Part shown: positions 41,154 to 42,067 of the stretch, in pieces
How the letters are laid out: the number at the start of each line of letters is the position of its first letter
How positions within the stretch are numbered: position 1 is the stretch's first letter
Source of the DNA: Bacteroidota bacterium
GTDB lineage: Bacteria; Chloroflexota; Anaerolineae; Aggregatilineales; Phototrophicaceae
NCBI GenBank assembly: GCA_027492915.1
Contig: JAPUDW010000376.1
Span: 1 to 42,067 of the forward strand
DNA: 42,067 nt
Direction of reading: 5' to 3'
The notes under the pieces: model-generated
Seen by the model: the letters and a program-made list of their open reading frames with translations, nothing else
Databases searched by the model: none
What the model was told of the DNA's origin: nothing
Made by a program: the position numbers and the translations under genes

Positions 41154-42062
41154 ATGGGAAATGCAAACCCGATCATGAAAATCGACATCCAAGACTCATT
41201 GGCTGTGAAAAATGGGACACAAGACTCGGCAACGATGCGGATGGTGAAACAGGTATTCCGCACCAAAGTAACGGTTATCGGGGCAGTAATCGTGGTGCTG
41301 TTGGTTGTATTGATGCTTTCGGTTGACCTGCTTTCGCTCGAAGACCCCTATAGCATGGGCAGTAACTTACGCTCGTCACCCGGCACATCGGGACACGTTC
41401 TTGGCACCGATAACTTTGGGCGCGATATTCTAAGCCGTGTTGCTTATGGTTCACGCGTTTCGTTGGTGATTGCTTTTTCGGTGGTGTTGATCGGTGGTGT
41501 GGCAGGGAGTTTTCTCGGTCTGGTGGCAGGTTACTTCGGCGGTTGGTTCGACAGTCTCGTCAGCCGATTTTGGGATGTAATTTTTAGTTTTCCGGGCTTG
41601 TTGTTTGCACTCGTCATCATGAGTACGTTGGGTGCCGGTATTGAGACATCCATTATCGCGCTGAGCATCGGCTATATTCCGTTGTTTGGGCGCTTGATGC
41701 GGGAGCGTGTGCTGGCGCAGCGTTCTTATGCCTATGTAGAAGCGGCACAAATGTTAGGGGCAAGCCACTGGCAAATCATGTGGCACCACATTTTGCCCAA
41801 CTCGTTAACGCCTGTCTTGGTACAGGCAGCTCTGGCAATTCCGGGCGTAATCCTTGCGGAAGCTGGTTTAAGTTATCTCGGGTTGGGCGTTCCTCCGCCT
41901 ATCCCGTCGTGGGGCAAAATGATTGCCGAGGGGCAAGATTTATTAGAGCTGGCTCCTTGGATTTCGCTCATTCCCGGTTTCATGATTTTATTGGCGACAC
42001 TTGGTTTTAATTTAGTGGGCGATGGTTTACGTGACTTTTTCGACCCAAGGCAATTACAGTAA
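41154..42062 (+). CDS. Peptide-type ABC transporter permease (DppC-like)
   Basis: The ATG at 41154, 8 nt after AGGAGGG, gives 302 residues; the open frame begins earlier, inside the previous gene. It has a DppC-type N-terminal helix (VTVIGAVIVVLLVVLMLSV), the GHVLGTDNFGRDILSRVAYG motif, and the EAA loop near 205-225 (AYVEAAQMLGASHWQIMWHH). It ends with FNLVGDGLRDFFDPRQLQ. The gene follows the DppB-like gene by 13 nt. The DppD/DppF ATPases are expected just beyond the right edge. Confidence 0.94.
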   Translation: MGNANPIMKIDIQDSLAVKNGTQDSATMRMVKQVFRTKVTVIGAVIVVLLVVLMLSVDLLSLEDPYSMGSNLRSSPGTSGHVLGTDNFGRDILSRVAYGSRVSLVIAFSVVLIGGVAGSFLGLVAGYFGGWFDSLVSRFWDVIFSFPGLLFALVIMSTLGAGIETSIIALSIGYIPLFGRLMRERVLAQRSYAYVEAAQMLGASHWQIMWHHILPNSLTPVLVQAALAIPGVILAEAGLSYLGLGVPPPIPSWGKMIAEGQDLLELAPWISLIPGFMILLATLGFNLVGDGLRDFFDPRQLQ

Positions 42063-42067
42063 ACCAG

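Overview
The window looks like part of a chromosome of a mid-GC, free-living heterotroph, most probably a member of the Chloroflexota (Anaerolineae-like). This placement is inferred from overall flavour: BTAD-type regulators, many ABC sugar and peptide uptake genes, a greA-lysS pair, paired M24 peptidases, Uma2 nucleases and families of hairpin repeats between genes. No rRNA or other phylogenetic marker confirms it. I saw no phage, insertion sequence, transposase or CRISPR array.

Layout. 1-395: start of an iron-type periplasmic binding protein that runs off the left edge. 1.0-2.4 kb: an O-antigen ligase/polymerase-like membrane protein. 2.5-3.8 kb: a BTAD-domain regulator. 3.9-7.8 kb: a sugar ABC importer operon (two permeases and a binding protein, no ATPase). 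8.1-10.0 kb: two small membrane proteins separated by repeat-rich DNA. 10.3-11.9 kb: a predicted fluoride riboswitch with an overlapping terminator, upstream of a CLC-type antiporter with fluoride-clade motifs. 11.9-16.7 kb: an EamA transporter, a secreted cohesin/dockerin protein, an M24 peptidase and two related small proteins flanking a wrecked gene. 16.9-21.2 kb: an FprA-like ferredoxin reductase, then a transglutaminase-like protein, a DUF1801 protein and a YcaQ-type DNA glycosylase. 21.4-23.7 kb: a MarR-regulated ABC-2 exporter operon. 23.9-26.3 kb: a nitroreductase, an Uma2 nuclease and a second M24 peptidase. 27.0-29.0 kb: a divergent pair of a CDF metal exporter with an extra C-terminal domain and a Fur/Zur regulator. 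29.2-32.9 kb: a membrane protein, greA with a structured leader, lysS and tRNA-Ala(CGC).

33.1-42.06 kb is the most coherent accessory block. An IclR repressor gene leads a minus-strand operon with a large DUF6259-like glycosidase candidate and an N,N-dimethylformamidase-like protein carrying a LamG domain. Divergent from it runs an oligopeptide-type ABC importer (Tat-exported binding protein plus two permeases; the ATPases presumably lie past the right edge). Near-palindromes of the form GTTT-N9-AAAC lie over the iclR start codon and just downstream of the importer promoter, suggesting that one regulator controls uptake and breakdown of a single substrate.

Two sequence-level observations stand out. 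The first is the fluoride riboswitch plus CLC-F pair, where RNA and protein motifs support each other independently. The second is a family of about eight intergenic mini-hairpins whose stems differ in sequence but stay self-complementary and are followed by a constant CCCTAC-like tail.
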